Shown one piece after another: positions 21,971 to 34,215 of a stretch of 64,000 bases of DNA. The stretch's first letter is position 1, and every line of letters begins with the position of its first letter. The translations under genes and the position numbers were made by a program. The stretch is taken from the NCBI RefSeq assembly GCF_017591425.1, contig NW_024466307.1, positions 5,595,001 through 5,659,000 of the forward strand, read 5' to 3'. Source of the stretch: Ochotona curzoniae (lineage: Eukaryota; Chordata; Mammalia; Lagomorpha; Ochotonidae). The notes under the pieces were generated by a model. It worked only from the letters and a program-made list of their open reading frames with translations, was not told where the DNA came from and did no database searches.

Positions 21971-22443
21971 CAAGAAATAAGACACTTGCCCACTAGCTCG
22001 TAGTGAAATTTAAGAATGAGGTCACCGGGTTTTGCTCAAGGGCGAATAGTTTCCCGTGTGTCTGTAGCGCTGACTTTCAAATGGTGATGGATTTTTCTAG
22101 CAGCATTGACAGAAACTGGGGAACAATGCACTTGTCTACTAAATTTCTAACTCCACCCAAATTAATGAATCAGGAGACTGAGCCACTGTGAATAATCCAT
22201 TGTGGGATTTTTATGTTCAGCTTTTTCTCTGGTAAATATATTTCAAATACATGAAACAAATTAGAAATGACTTACAGGAAGAACCTCTTTTCCTTTTAGC
22301 CCATCAAAAATCTATCTTGTCTTTGGTAGTCAGTTTCTTATCCCTGATATCTTTCAGAAACTCATTATTCTGTTTATAAATCGTCTCTTTCTTACTGTGA
22401 CTACTATTATAAAGAGGGTAAAAGATAAGTCCTTAACTGTTGC
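21971..22443. other. Unannotated unique sequence
   Basis: No repeat or exon is recognised. A 62-codon frame at 22003-22191 has no known motif. Confidence 0.5.
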
Positions 22444-22720
22444 ATTCTATTCAACAGCATTTATTGACACTCTAAGTTCAGCTTTAATTTCCCTTGTCCT
22501 TAAATAGGCATCCATTTGCTTAGGGGGGCAGGGCATCAACATACAGACAAACGTTAATGAGTAACACAAAACAATATATGATTAAGGACCCCAACACGAA
22601 AAACCAGTAAGCATTCTAGAAAGCAGGATGGAGAATTCCATCTTGACCAGGAAAGTTTGAAGAGGGAAGACAAAGGCATACAGGAGTGAAGAAATATCAA
22701 GCAAAATTACAGGGGCTGGA
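22444..22720 (-). mobile_element. L2 LINE 3' remnant
   Basis: ATTCTATTCAACAGCATTTATTGACA is the reversed L2 end ('attcaacaaatatttattgagca'). Further in, GGGGGGCAGGGCATCAACATACAGACAAACG and GGACCCC...GGAAAGTTTGAAGAGGGAAGAC follow the reversed L2 3' UTR. Diverged, no coding potential. Confidence 0.6.
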
Positions 22721-25205
22721 AAGGTAGAGCAGATCACTCTGGAAAGAAAACGGAGTCTCCATTCAGAGATCGTGTTGTATCAGGGAGCTTTCTTGTTCCT
22801 GCTTACTTCACTTTCTGTCCTTGTAGAGAATTGTCAGCAGGAAGAAGCCTACGAGAAAAGTACCAGAGAAACTGGGTAGGAGCCCAACCTGCTGTAGGAT
22901 AATGAGACATCCTTCACTTAGACATATAAACATATAGTCCCTCTTCCAAGTAGACACGGGCATGGTCTTTGGAACATTCTTCATAAAAGCCACACGATGC
23001 ATGTTTAGGCTTTGTATAATCTGTGTCTTCTGTGGCACAAAAGGGGAATGGCATGAAAGAGGATGAAGCATAGTAAAAGATTGAGTTGGAATTTGAATCC
23101 GGATATTCTGGCATCTGAATCCTGACTCCCCTTGGGTGTATGGGATTACATAGAGTCAGTTTGGAGGAAAATCTTTCAAGGTTTTGGCATTTGTATGACA
23201 TGGCTAAATGAATCTAGTTTTGTGTGGGATTTATGGGGTGGGGAACAGGTTAATTACTTCCTTGATGTTTCTTTTTTTTCTAAAGTGCAGCTCTAAGTGT
23301 GCTATGTGGTTGACAAAGGGCTCACCTACCATTCTGGCTTAGCTGATGTGTTCTGGTCTTTAAATGGCACTTGTCTCAATGAGCCAATGTTTTAAGATAA
23401 ATGAAGGAAGCATAGCACACAAGAAGTGATGACTCTAGCTTACTTTACTAACTCACTAGTCTTGGACAGTCTCACGCCGGCCTGTCCTCTCAGCTTGCAT
23501 AAAGCGTAATTTTTTTTCTCAGCTGCCATTGCCTTTTCAAGCTGAGCAAGCAAGCTGCACTTCCATAGGACTATATGGGCAACTGATCGTGGAAGGACCG
23601 GGGGTTTTCAATTAAAAGTCCTTCCATAAACATTAAAATGCAAGCACTCAAAGACTAAAATGAAATCCCTGGTGAGCTGTTAGTAGATTTCTTATTAAAG
23701 GTTTGCCAAGCTTTTATAAGACTGATAACAAAAAAAACTACAAATTGTCAAATTATTCTGTAAACATTTGCATAGGGCTGAAACTAAGAATACAGAGAAC
23801 ACACATTTCACATTGCATGCTTTCATGCTTTCACATTACAAAATCAGCACCATATGCTGACAAATCCAATTGACCTTCAAGCCAAAGTCTGAGTATACTA
23901 GGTGTATGTCTCATCTCTGGCTTTGATCTGCTGTAAGAAACAGAAATATAATTAACAGCACATTGTTTTATGCAGCCGACAGAGCATCTGGTATTTTAGA
24001 AATGCTTTTTAGATGTCTAGTTCCTCTGAAAGTCACTTGGAAGGGAGCTTGAAAAAGATGCAATGTCTTTACAGGTTAGTAGTGAAAGGAAATACTAAAA
24101 AGTTGGATCTGCACAAAGTTGTATCTGAAAATAAAATACCTGTTGATGATTAAGAATGAATCATAAAAATGATTACAATAAGGCTTCCCATGAATGACTG
24201 GTTGATTCTCTTCCTGATGCAGAGAATTTAATTACATTTTCCTACTGTCGCACTCCATTCTCCCGACTGCGGACTGAAACGCCATCACGGAGCATTATAT
24301 CTGAGCTTCTATTATAAACAGTCATTTGCGAGATTTAAAATCTTAGCCGTTTCAAATTGATTCAGATTTTTAGTTGGCATCTGGGCTGTTAGTCCAGGTG
24401 CCATTATGTAAAAGGAAAAAAAACGTATTTGAAGTCTTTCAAGATCGTCCTGAATAAAAAAATAAATAAAAAGTGTACAATTTCATGCTTCTTTCCTCAA
24501 TCTCCAGTCTAAAAGCAACGTACAAAGGAGTTAGTCAAAAAATGTTTCAATACTGGTTTTGATCCAAATGAATAAAAAATATCTCTATTCATTCGAATAG
24601 GGATTACTGTCATAACAAATAGTTGAAAGAGGAAAGGAAAAGCAATGTTCTTTCAGTAGAAAAAATGAAATACCTGTGAAATACCTAGGTAGAAATACTG
24701 GCTAGAGTCATTCCTCCAAGTAAGAATAGTTGCTAGTGTGTTTATGATAGAATGGTCAATTTTGCTTTCAGTTTTTGAAATAGTGGAAGTAAATTTCTGA
24801 ATTTTCTACTACATTTAAAATGCTGGAATCACCAATATGTTCCATTATATAATTTCTTCTCCCATTGATAACATACTTTTTGACAACTTGAGGAACATTT
24901 TTAATTTGGCATTGTCAAAGTCCACTTACATCTTCAGTATGAAGATAATGTCAACCACACAGTACTATTGGCCTTGCTTTGTATTATGACTAACAAGTAC
25001 TACACTGTTGACCAACTGTTGGTTGTGTGTCTGAATCTTACTGATTATTCCATGGTCAGCACCAGCCTTCCTTTTCATGGGTGTTCTTGATATATTTTTA
25101 GGAATGTAGAGTAATGTCTGGCATGATTTTTACCCTTTGAAGAAGATGTCAGTATAGAAACTTGTAAAATCCTTTGGTGTTGATTTATGAATATTGGTGA
25201 GGCTG
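22721..25205. other. Repeat-poor sequence, candidate conserved regulatory DNA
   Basis: I find no transposon longer than a doubtful MIR scrap near 23085-23130 (GAATTTGAATCCGGATATTCTGG). The part 23490-24430 is poorly interrupted, with dense homeodomain-like cores (TAATTA at 23951 and 24230; ATTAATTG-type words) and an ATTGATTCAGATTTTTAGTTGG block near 24357. No exon is supported. Regulatory function is inference from the absence of repeats in a repeat-dense window. Confidence 0.4.
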
Positions 25206-25323
25206 CCTCGGAAAGGATCATGGAAAATGGCATTATGGTGATGTTGATGCCAAAAAAGAAGAAGAAGAAGAAGAAATCAAGCAGTTTTTTTCAAAATACT
25301 CATTTTCCATGAACTTTTTGAAG
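25206..25323. mobile_element. Short inverted-end (MITE-like) element
   Basis: The left end CTCGGAAAGGATCATGGAAA (25207 on) mirrors the right end CATTTTCCATGAACTTTTTG (25301-25320, then AAG). The reversed right end reads CTTCAAAAAGTTCATGGAAAA. Total about 118 bp, no coding capacity. A (GAA)n run at 25257-25276 lies inside. It resembles copies at 34.8 and 48.5 kb. Confidence 0.6.
25257..25276. repeat. (GAA)n microsatellite
   Basis: About six GAA units inside the short inverted-end element. Purine-only strand; length probably variable. Confidence 0.8.
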
Positions 25324-25777
25324 CTTCCCTTTTTCCCATGGATCTTAATTTCTTTTGGACCACAATAGACTTATCTTTTAAGTTAATTTTTCCTAAAAAA
25401 TCTTCTGAAGGACTCTAATTTATCACTTAAAATATTCTGCATTAACCATGGGGTTATTGCTATGTCATGAAGGGAAATAACACCCTGTAGCAACGATTGA
25501 GCTGTAAAATTTTAAACTCCAAATACTTGAAAAACATATGCAAAACTAAAGAAAAAATGCCAATTCAAGTGTAGCCTTCAGGAAATGTGAAGTGTACTTT
25601 TGAAAACTCACAAATGATAAAAGCAAGCTAATATCAAAGCCTTAGTTACATTTTGTAATATATCCATCAACAAAATCTCCAAAACAAAAAGTTCAATCTT
25701 TGGAGGAAGAGATTCCTCACCTAATTATCTGCCCATCTTGCTCCCACCCTTGCTCCTGCTACCTGCAGGTGTGAGTG
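25324..25777. other. Unannotated AT-rich sequence
   Basis: No repeat family or exon is recognised between the short inverted-end element and the CA array. Confidence 0.5.
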
Positions 25778-25915
25778 CACACACACCACACCACACACAC
25801 ACACATACACACACACACACACACACCACACACACACCACACACACACCACACACATACCACACACACACACCACACACATACCACACACACACACACAC
25901 ACACACACACCACAC

Positions 25916-25946
<31 letters not shown>

Positions 25947-26357
25947 CCACACACACCACACACACACACCACACACATACCACACACACACACCACACAC
26001 CACACACACACACCACACACATACCACACACACACACACACCACACACACCACACACACCACACACATACCACACACACACACCACACACACACACACAC
26101 ACACCACACACACACACACACACCACACACACCACACTTACCACACACACCCCCCACACCACACACACACACCACACACATACCACACACACACACACCA
26201 CACACACACACACACCACACACATACCACACACACACCACACCACACACACACCACACACACCACACACACATACCACACACACACACCACACACATACC
26301 ACACACACACACCACACACACCACATACCACACACCACACACACACACCCCACATAC

Positions 26358-26396
<39 letters not shown>

Positions 26397-26429
26397 ACAC
26401 ACCACACATACCACACACACACACACCAT
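25778..26429. repeat. Large CA-rich array with ACC and CATA interruptions
   Basis: About 650 bp of nearly uninterrupted CA on the plus strand, regularly broken by extra C (ACCACAC) and by CATACC. CATACC occurs near 25855, 25879, 25976, 26020, 26066, 26179, 26222, 26271, 26295 and 26324. Several gaps are near 24, 44-49 and 97 bp, suggesting the array grew by duplication of a unit of about 24 bp as well as by CA slippage. All six reading frames are open for long distances only because of the repeat (TH or CV dipeptides). Alternating purine-pyrimidine can adopt Z-DNA. Confidence 0.95.
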
Positions 26430-26514
26430 AGTGACAGAGGATTAAATAGAAATGTCTTGTAAAATAGCCTGTATAGACATGAGTAGACATGACCGCCAAT
26501 CTCTAAAAGTCACA

Positions 26515-26737
26515 GCTTAGGGTTGGATATCTGTCCCAGCAGATACCATGCAGTAGTAAGGCAACCACATCTGACCCCAGAGACGTGTTCATACCTGTCT
26601 CCAGTTATTCCAGGAGAGAGCTGAGGTCAGCCCTGGCTCTCACAGGCATTTGGGGAGGGAATAAGTGGACAAGAACTCTCTATCCACACTTGCCCCAATT
26701 TCTCCCTAATAAGTGAATAAATAAATTAAAAAAATTT
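26515..26737 (+). mobile_element. Degraded C-type SINE
   Basis: TTGGATATCTGTCCCAGCAG, AGATACCATGCAGTAGTAAG, CAGCCCTGGCTCTCACAGGC, ATTTGGGGAGGGAATAAGTGG and TAAGTGAATAAATAAATTAAA follow the order of the C repeat 3' half. The head is heavily decayed. Confidence 0.65.
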
Positions 26738-28120
26738 TATGTTCAGAATTTAGAAGCTCAAGACTACAGATACCAATTAGTGTCCTTGATGAGTATATGT
26801 TGAAAATGTTTTTTGACACCCTAATCCTACCAAATTGTTCATCTAGACACACTTCTCATAAATAACGACCAGCCCCTTTATGCAAGTACTTTCACTGGAT
26901 ACTTGCTATTTTTCAAAGACAAAATATACAGCAGATGTGTAAAAAAAAAATGAGTTTTCACCCTCAAATCACTTTGAAACTCAAAAATGACTCTGAATGA
27001 TGGAAAAGTTTTACCAAGCAATAAAATTTCCTTCACCCTGGCAGTAGACCTTCCTTAACCTGGACACCACATCTTCCCAGGTGGAAAAATAAAGGCAAAC
27101 AACAAGCAAGTTTTTTGAAACATGGCAGTACTTGTTCATTATTTAGCATGTGATCAGCTGCGATTAACTTATAGACCTTCTAGAAGTAAAAATTGAGCTT
27201 TCTGACATTTGTCTAAAACAGGAGAAAGGAGGACAATAGCAAAGATATAGCTGATGAGAAAGTCATCAATCTTATTCTCTGACCATAAACTATTTTTTTG
27301 AGAACACTTCTCCATTAGCATGGTCTGATACAAGATTTGTATATTTTATTTGAAAGTGTAGATTGTGACTCACCTCCTTAACATCCCAAGTATATATAGT
27401 TTGATTTTTTTTTTTAGTATTGTAAAGCCTTCTATAATAAATGCATTTTTATTGTCAGATCCTGAAAGCTAAATCAAAGTGATTATTTAATGAACTTGAG
27501 GATAGCTGAGCATCTGTTTGGTTTTCTACACAACCCTAGTTCGACATAAACTTGCCAATGTGAGCAAAAGGCCTGAAAGTCTGACATTTCTCTGATCTGA
27601 CCATCACCTGCCAGATCTATTTAAATGACTCCTTCATGCTGCCTTTGACACCAGTTTTCCTAAACATTATGATCATGTTCTAACTCCAGTATCCTCAAGG
27701 ATTGTTCTCTTTGCATACACCACAAATTCAGTATGGAAACCAGCTGTTGAGCAGAAAGCCATTTTAAAAATAAATCATTCATGCCCACAATGTATCAGTC
27801 TTTCAGTGTTTGTACGTCCTGGCTCAAAAGACCATATATTTCCCGTTTTTCTTTTACTTTAATAAAAGTTTTTTATGCTCTCCTTAGAAATCTACCCAAA
27901 CCTTTTTTCTTTTTGCAAATGACACTTCAATGGCAAATGTAGTCCTCAGATTTTGTAAATTCACACTTCCAAAGTGGTCAGTGAGGAAAGGAAGGGAGGG
28001 AATAGTGAAGCGTTAACCTCTAGCTCTGACCTGCCCTGTGCCACAGACTCACTGGCTGGCTGGTCTAACCTCACCTTCTAAGCTGATGTGTGATTCCTCT
28101 CAGGAGTATTCCAAGACTAA
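26738..28120. other. Unannotated unique sequence
   Basis: Repeat-poor, AT-rich. Nothing codes convincingly, and no motif is strong enough to name. Confidence 0.5.
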
Positions 28121-28200
28121 GATGAAAGTTGAAAAACTGAACATCTGCCCCAAGTTCTACAGCTAAAAAGTCAGGATCAAAATCCTGGATAAACCTCGGG
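28121..28200 (-). mobile_element. MIR SINE fragment
   Basis: AGATGAAAGTTGAAAAACTGAACATCTGCCCCAAGTTCTACAGCTAAAAAGTCAGGATCAAAATCCTGG follows the reversed MIR core ('agatgaggaaactgaggc...cttgcccaaggtcacacagctagtaagt...ggattcaaacccagg'). Ancient and decayed. Confidence 0.6.
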
Positions 28201-28955
28201 TTGGAAACCAAAACAGATTCTACATGTAGTTTACCAAGTGCTTCTTTCTCATCTCTCCCATTTGTGAGCTGCAAATTTGGAGACTGTCTCTCAGTGGCTG
28301 CACTTACAGACTGATGGACTTGACCATCTCTTACTGGGAATTTAGAGAGCTCTACTGTGATCTGGAAAAGTCAGCTGTAGAACTTTCTGGAAAATAAACT
28401 TCTCTGGAATTGTTGATCCTTTACTTGTCTTCTTACTACCCTGATTTCTAATGCTTCTTTCATTCAGGCTTCATTTTGCATCAGAAGTTTCCCTGAACTC
28501 TAGCACCTGCCACTTCCATCTCTAGTTTCCAACACCACAAGAAAGAATGATCACTGTTGTCTTAGAAAACTCTGTGAAAACCAAAGTTCTGAGAAAGGAA
28601 TTGACCAGTATTACAGTGACATTGGGGACAGGTTGGAAACAGCAGGGCAAGCAGCACTTAGTGGCTTAAAGTCTCTGGATTTTAATAAAAAAAAAAGAAC
28701 ATCCACACTTGGCAAGAGAGGAGGTATTTATTTTTAAGCATCATCCAGGTGTACGTTTTGCAAAATGCTCCTTTATACACATGCGTGCACACACACACAC
28801 CCCTATATCATAATTACAAGGCTAATAACAGATTATCAGCCTTAGAAAATTGTACAGCTCCTTCATATGTTGGTGGTGAAATTACAGCAGTGCACATAAA
28901 ATTATCATTTATCCTTGAATTCATGTAGTCTTCTCTCAAAGTAGAAAAGATCCAT
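28201..28955. other. Unannotated unique sequence
   Basis: It holds a short (CA)n run at 28788-28801 and an A-tract near 28688. No exon or repeat family is supported. Confidence 0.5.
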
Positions 28956-28959
28956 GTAT

Positions 28960-29400
28960 TAACTTAAGACTAATGCCATTTTCCTACCCAGCACATGTCG
29001 TAAGCCCCACGGATGAGCATCGCAGATAAATGTCCCTCCTGAACAGTGCCCAAATATGCCTTAAATTGCAGATGACAGTTGGGAGCTTTTTTTTTTTTGC
29101 TTGCTTATCTGTCTGCCTTCGATATGACCCTAAATTAGGCATCAGAAGGTATAGTGTTTAATACAGATTCCGGGCACAATATACCTTCTCACAATTAGTT
29201 GAAAGTGCTGTTTTGTAATTAAAGGGTGAAGTGGGGCATGATGAACATATGGAAAAGGAGACCCTTAATAAGTGATGGGGCCTTCAAAAGAAATTGCTAA
29301 TTAGTATGCATTTGATGTGCACTATACCAATTTTAAGACTTTGCCTTGAATAAATTGCTATGTTGGGTGTTCGAAGGAGTGGTGAGATTAGCATTTACAA
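28960..29400. promoter_or_regulatory. Candidate conserved enhancer-like block
   Basis: This stretch is free of recognisable repeats. It is packed with homeodomain-like and POU-like words: CACAATTAGTTG (29191), GTAATTAAAGGG (29216) and GCTAATTAGTATGCATTTG (29297-29315), which joins a TAATTA core to a TATGCAT octamer-like core. Such clustering is common in developmental enhancers, but conservation cannot be seen from one genome. Treat as a hypothesis. Confidence 0.35.
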
Positions 29401-32224
29401 AGGGGGCAATTTTCTGTCTTCTTGACTCTGTTAAATGGAGGAAATAACTTCCAAGACTGGAGCAGTAGTTAGCCCATCAATCATTCTCACAGCTGGAAAC
29501 TGGGGATCCCAAATGCAGAGATCAGTTAATCCGTCAGCTAATAAGTTCATAGTGGCACCATATGGCGCAGGGCCACTCCACACAGGGACAAGGACAGAGC
29601 TGTTTACACAGGCATGCTGCTTTCTCAGGTAGCTCCCTGCTGGCAGAACCCTTTGTTCTGAAGGATCAATTTACTTTGCACAGTAAATTGACTGAATTGA
29701 TCAGTTCAGAGCATATAATTGTTCACTAATCCTGTGGAATCATGTCCCATCCATGTGAGAGGGACAAAGGGGCACTGCCCATAGCCTGGTCTGGGGCTCC
29801 ATCCTGGGGCTATTCTCATCACAGAGACTGGGCACTGATGAAAGGATCAGGGATGGTAGATGGGTAGCCGGCATGGACTTCAAACACCAAAGGGAGGGCA
29901 CACCCCATGTTGCCCAGAAGGCTTCTCTGGGTGTCTTGACTCAACTGGTATATTGTGACTTAACATGAAATAAAGACAATACTAGCAAATTAGGAAAAGA
30001 CTCTTTTTCAAATACTTGCTTGGAAGAATGAAAAAGATCTGGCTCCATCTCCAAATCTAATAATTGACTCCATTCATGCTCACCTCTAAGTTTACTTCCC
30101 TCCTATTAAAAAAAATAGAAATAGAAGAAGCTACAAAAGAGAAAGGAAAGATATTTTCAGGGAAGTATGGAAATGGCAGGTTAAGTAAGAAGAACGTTTC
30201 TCAGGCATTGTGCAAAGGTGACTGAGGCATCCCTTCTTTGCCTGTGTCTGGAGTATGGGAAAATGCATTGAGGCTTTCAGAACAAACGCAAGCCCAATCT
30301 TCCCATCCCTGCCCATAGCTGTGAACCCTAGGCGCTTTGTTCTAGGGATGTGTTTGATCTGACTTAGTTTTTTTTTTTTTCTTCTCACATCAAAAATAAA
30401 AGAAGAATAAATAAAATGAAAAAAAAAATTCACCAATAGAGATAAATGTTGGACATGGCTCCTTCAACGAAAGCTTTTCTTCAATAGTTAGTGTCAATAG
30501 AATCATTTCACATCAATGGTTTGAAAAGAGAATTGTATTCAATGGGAAGGGAAGCCATTGGAGATGCAGAGGGACGTTTGCTTCTGAAATGTCTGAGCAG
30601 TAATGAACTCTGCACCATCATCCTGGGAATCTTCACCAATTAGGGAGCTGTGAATTTCCAGGCCTTCTTGATTGAGAACAAACATCCTGAGAGTGCAGTC
30701 ATGATGAGAAACTGCAGCAACCTTCAAGTTTGGCAAAACATGGAATTCTAGGAGTTATCTGAGTTTTTCATAATGTTCTTAAGGCAATGTGTGTTTGGAA
30801 ATACACTGGCTACACAGATAGGCATGCAATTTAATGGCAGTTTATTTTTTTTTAATGAAAAAATTGAAAACTGGTAATTTACAAGTGTCCCAAGTGTATC
30901 TTCCCAAATTTCTACAAATCTGCAACTTTTCCCTTCTCTTTTCCCTTTCTCTATTACCTCCATATGTAAGTGCTTGGGATTCCACAGCATTTAAAAAAAA
31001 GGCAGAAGCCAAGAAACATTCGTATATTTTATTTCATCAACTATCATAATGAGAATATGATAAGATAGAAGCAATTCTGTAAGAAAGCTGTTAAAGTGAA
31101 ACTTGTGAAATGGAAGGAAAAAAAGCAGAGATGCAAATTGTATAATGAAAATACATTAAGCAGGAGGCTAATGTAAAAGCAGGCAATTCGCCAAAAGGCT
31201 CTTTGTGGCTTTAGGGGGTTGAATTTTCTCCTCACATGTTATCAAACTGGGTTCTGACTCCCCATGGATAGCATGTGAGGTTAGCCTTCACTCTTTGCAA
31301 GTCATCCATGTACCAAGTTTTCATTTATTTAAACACGTCAACCCACGACACACCCTGAAGTCACCTTGAATTCTTACGCTCTGAATCACCAAGACCAAAT
31401 CCATCCTCTTGTGTCCTGAATCCCCCCCGCAAGTCACCACTTCCCCCATCACTGCATACACCATGCTGAAGTCACACCAAAGTCTATATTCCCCACAAAA
31501 AGAATGTAACTTACAGTCACTGAAACAAATGGTTGGTTTTTCTATTCATGACACACAAGAGAGTTGGAGAAGAATTTTTACACGTGGAATCTCTTTTAAC
31601 TTTTGTGTCTCTTAAAACATAAGTGGAGGCGTAGCAAGCCTTACACTTCACAAGACTCACAAGGACCCTGGTTCCCTCACCTCCTTCCTTGGCGCTCTCG
31701 ATTCTCCACAGCTGTTTTCCAATTCTTTAGAATTTTTCTATTAACCACAAAGTAGAGAATGCACTTCAGGGTAGCCGTATGTTCCAACTTTTAAAAGCAA
31801 CTTTAAATGTATTATCCTCAAGTCTTTTACATAAAGTTTTCAACATATTTAGCCCTTTTTTTTGAGGAAAAACTAAGGACCTACAGGAAAATAAATGCTT
31901 TCTTCCCCTCTTGGTGCCCGCTTGACCCTCTCCTGCCTGGGCCTTTCTCAGAGAAGACAAAGAAAACTCCCGTCTCATTACAGAATGTTTCCTTGTAGAC
32001 ACCAGTTATCTCTTAAATGCATCATTAGGTGTCTTTTCTTTCATCTGTAGCCTCAGACTAAAGAAACGTCTATTGAAGAGCTGTAGAAGTAAGCTGTTTT
32101 CCAGCACCAGCTTTGGGTATTTGGGTTGATCTGTAGAGTTCTTCACAGACCCAAAGGTCAAGACCAAAGATGATTTCTCTCAACTACTGGCTGCAAGTTC
32201 TCCTTCTACCCACCTAAAATGCTC
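29401..32224. other. Unannotated unique sequence
   Basis: A 2.8-kb stretch with no transposon I can name. It has A/T tracts near 30366-30379 and 30419-30428. The 65-codon minus frame at 30539-30736 and the 101-codon minus frame at 30131-30436 have no recognisable domain. No splice or promoter signal argues for a gene. Confidence 0.5.
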
Positions 32225-32440
32225 TTCCAAAGTTCATAACATTTTCCCTTAACTACTTCACTTTGTCTCCTTGATCACTGTATGCACAGATGGACTGTGC
32301 TGCTTTGCCTTTCTTGTGTCGTCTCACCCAAACATAAGCCCTGAGGACAGAGATTTTTGTCTGGTTTGTTCACCCTGGGACCCCCCAGGTTGAATAGCAC
32401 TGGACACACAGTAGATCCTCCACAAAGAAACTCTGAGGTA
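32225..32440 (+). mobile_element. L2 LINE 3' end fragment
   Basis: ACTTCACTTTGTCTCCTTGATCACTG, ACATAAGCCCTGAGGACAGAGATTTTTGTCTGGTTTGTTCACC and GAATAGCACTGGACACACAGTAGATCCTC follow the L2 tail ('gtaagctccatgagggcagggattttgtctgttttgttcac...agtgcctggcacatagtaggtgctc'). Non-coding and diverged. Confidence 0.75.
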
Positions 32441-33837
32441 CAAAATACAGAAGCAAAAACTGAACCAAATACACGAATCTCTACCAATGAAAGCAAATTA
32501 TTTTAAAATGTTCTTTCAGGTGCTCTTGTATATTTGATCGGTTATTCTGGAAAGGTATATTTTTCAGATTGTGGATGATTTTTAGGCATTTCTGTAGATA
32601 ATGATGGTAACAGGAAAAGTAGGAAAATGAAACCTTTTATTTTGTTGCTTCATGTTAACTATATAAAGATTATATGTAACACAGAAATTGAAGGCTTCCC
32701 AATAATAAGGCTTGGGAATTTGCAGGCATATAGTTACATCCATGTAATATCTTTTGCTTCTATCATTGAGTCACTAGGAAATTGATTCTTGATCTGGTAT
32801 AGAGAGTCTATAAACTAATGTTTAAAATGACCATATGGCAAATTTATTACAGATATACTGCAGCTGCTATTGTTCTATATAGTAGATCACACAATATCCC
32901 TTTCCTCTAAAAGTTTGGATTATGTTCTCTGGTATAATGCAGTCACTTTTGCCCAGCTTTGGAGAGTGAATTTTGTTCCTTTCTTCCAAACACCACATTT
33001 AATAACATCGAAGTGGTAGTTTGAAATTATAGTGGTAATATCACAAAAGTTAAAAACATTACAAATGAGAATGGTTAAACTGTTATCAACAGTAGGTATG
33101 TTATCACCACAAGCCACAAGTGAATTTAATGAAACTGAAAGGTAGTACGCTATTTTTTTAAAAAAAAAAAAAAAAAAAAGGAGAGTGATACCATTTCCCA
33201 ATATAAAGATTGTTTTAATCGATACTAAGCTGAAAAACTGCGCTAGAAATACTTGCAACTTTCTTTTGTTCCTTGCCCATCCATTTCTTCTTTTCTCGCC
33301 AAGTCATGGCTCATGCATTCAATGTTGCTTTCTGGAGGAAGGGATTTGCCATAGCAACTATATTTTTCCAGGTGTCCAGTATGCACTTAAAAAGTGATGA
33401 ACAATGATGGTATACAGGTAATAAATCTTAATGAAATAGAAAGAAAAAGGCTGCTTTATGACTCCCTTTGAAATTCAGGATGTCAGTATACATGAGGAAC
33501 TTAGTGCCACTTCCCTCTTCCTGGCACTTCTATACAAAATTATTCAGATATGAACAGAGAAACAGGAAGTTGATTCTGATTCATTTCTGCAACAGTGGTT
33601 TGAGTAATTCATTTGTGAAAAATGTAGCAGAAGAAACCATGAAAACCTAATGAATTAAAACAAACTAGCAGGACAAAGAGGACTAGCATATTTTAAGTTG
33701 GTATTTAAACCAGAAGTCATGGAGATCTCACAGTTTGGTGCTTTGCTTGTGTGGTAAATTTGAAAGGATTGTGTAGTTCCCTGCACTAGAGGTAGTTCAC
33801 CTGTTTGAATTCCTTTGACTTTGTTGTTGTGTCTTCA
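32441..33837. other. Unannotated AT-rich sequence with a long A-tract
   Basis: The notable feature is T7 followed by about 20 A (33153-33179). An A-tract this long often marks a retroposon tail, but I cannot identify a body upstream of it. Minus-strand frames of 112 codons arise because of the T/A tract and have no domain. Confidence 0.5.
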
Positions 33838-34170
33838 TTTGTGTTGTTATGCCACCACACTGTAGACTTGGTGGCTTCAACAACAATCATTTCTGGAGGC
33901 TAGGAAGTTCCAGTTCAAGCTGGCAGATTTGGTGTCAGGTGAAAATGCTCTTCCTGATTCGATAAGGGCTGCATTATTGCCGTGTGTCCATATGGCAGAA
34001 AGAAAGAGAGTTCTCTGGTCTCCTTTGCTTGTAAGGGCACAAGTCCCACAGGGAAGCCCAACCTCATGACCCCAATATAAATGTAATGACCTCCTAAAGG
34101 CCCTGATTTCAAATATCATCACATTGGTTATGAATTCACATTCAGTTGAACAGAAACATTTAGTTCACAG
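33838..34170 (-). mobile_element. MaLR-type (MLT1-like) LTR
   Basis: In reverse orientation this reads like an old MaLR LTR. GTGGCTTCAACAACAATCATTTCTGGAGGCTAGGAAGTTCC is followed by GTTCAAGCTGGCAGATTTGG, CGTGTGTCCATATGGCAGAAAG, GCCCAACCTCATGACCCCAAT, AATGACCTCCTAAAGGCCC and TTTCAAATATCATCACATTGG. This fits the reverse complement of the known phrases for fractioned-off MaLR LTRs. No internal coding region is attached; a solitary, decayed LTR. Confidence 0.75.
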
Positions 34171-34215
34171 AACATGGACGCTTATACCTTCATGTTTCTT
34201 GAAAATTCCCCAAGG

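Noticed and set aside
25721..26499. Several open frames of 138-246 codons on both strands
   Set aside because: They are translations of the CA-rich array (alternating Thr-His or Cys-Val) and are open in nearly every frame; no real protein.
30539..30736. 65-codon minus frame that reads like ordinary protein
   Set aside because: No match to a family I know, no upstream continuation or splice site; too short to claim.
33838..34170. Part of an intact endogenous retrovirus
   Set aside because: No internal region, primer-binding site or second matching LTR nearby; it is a decayed solitary LTR.
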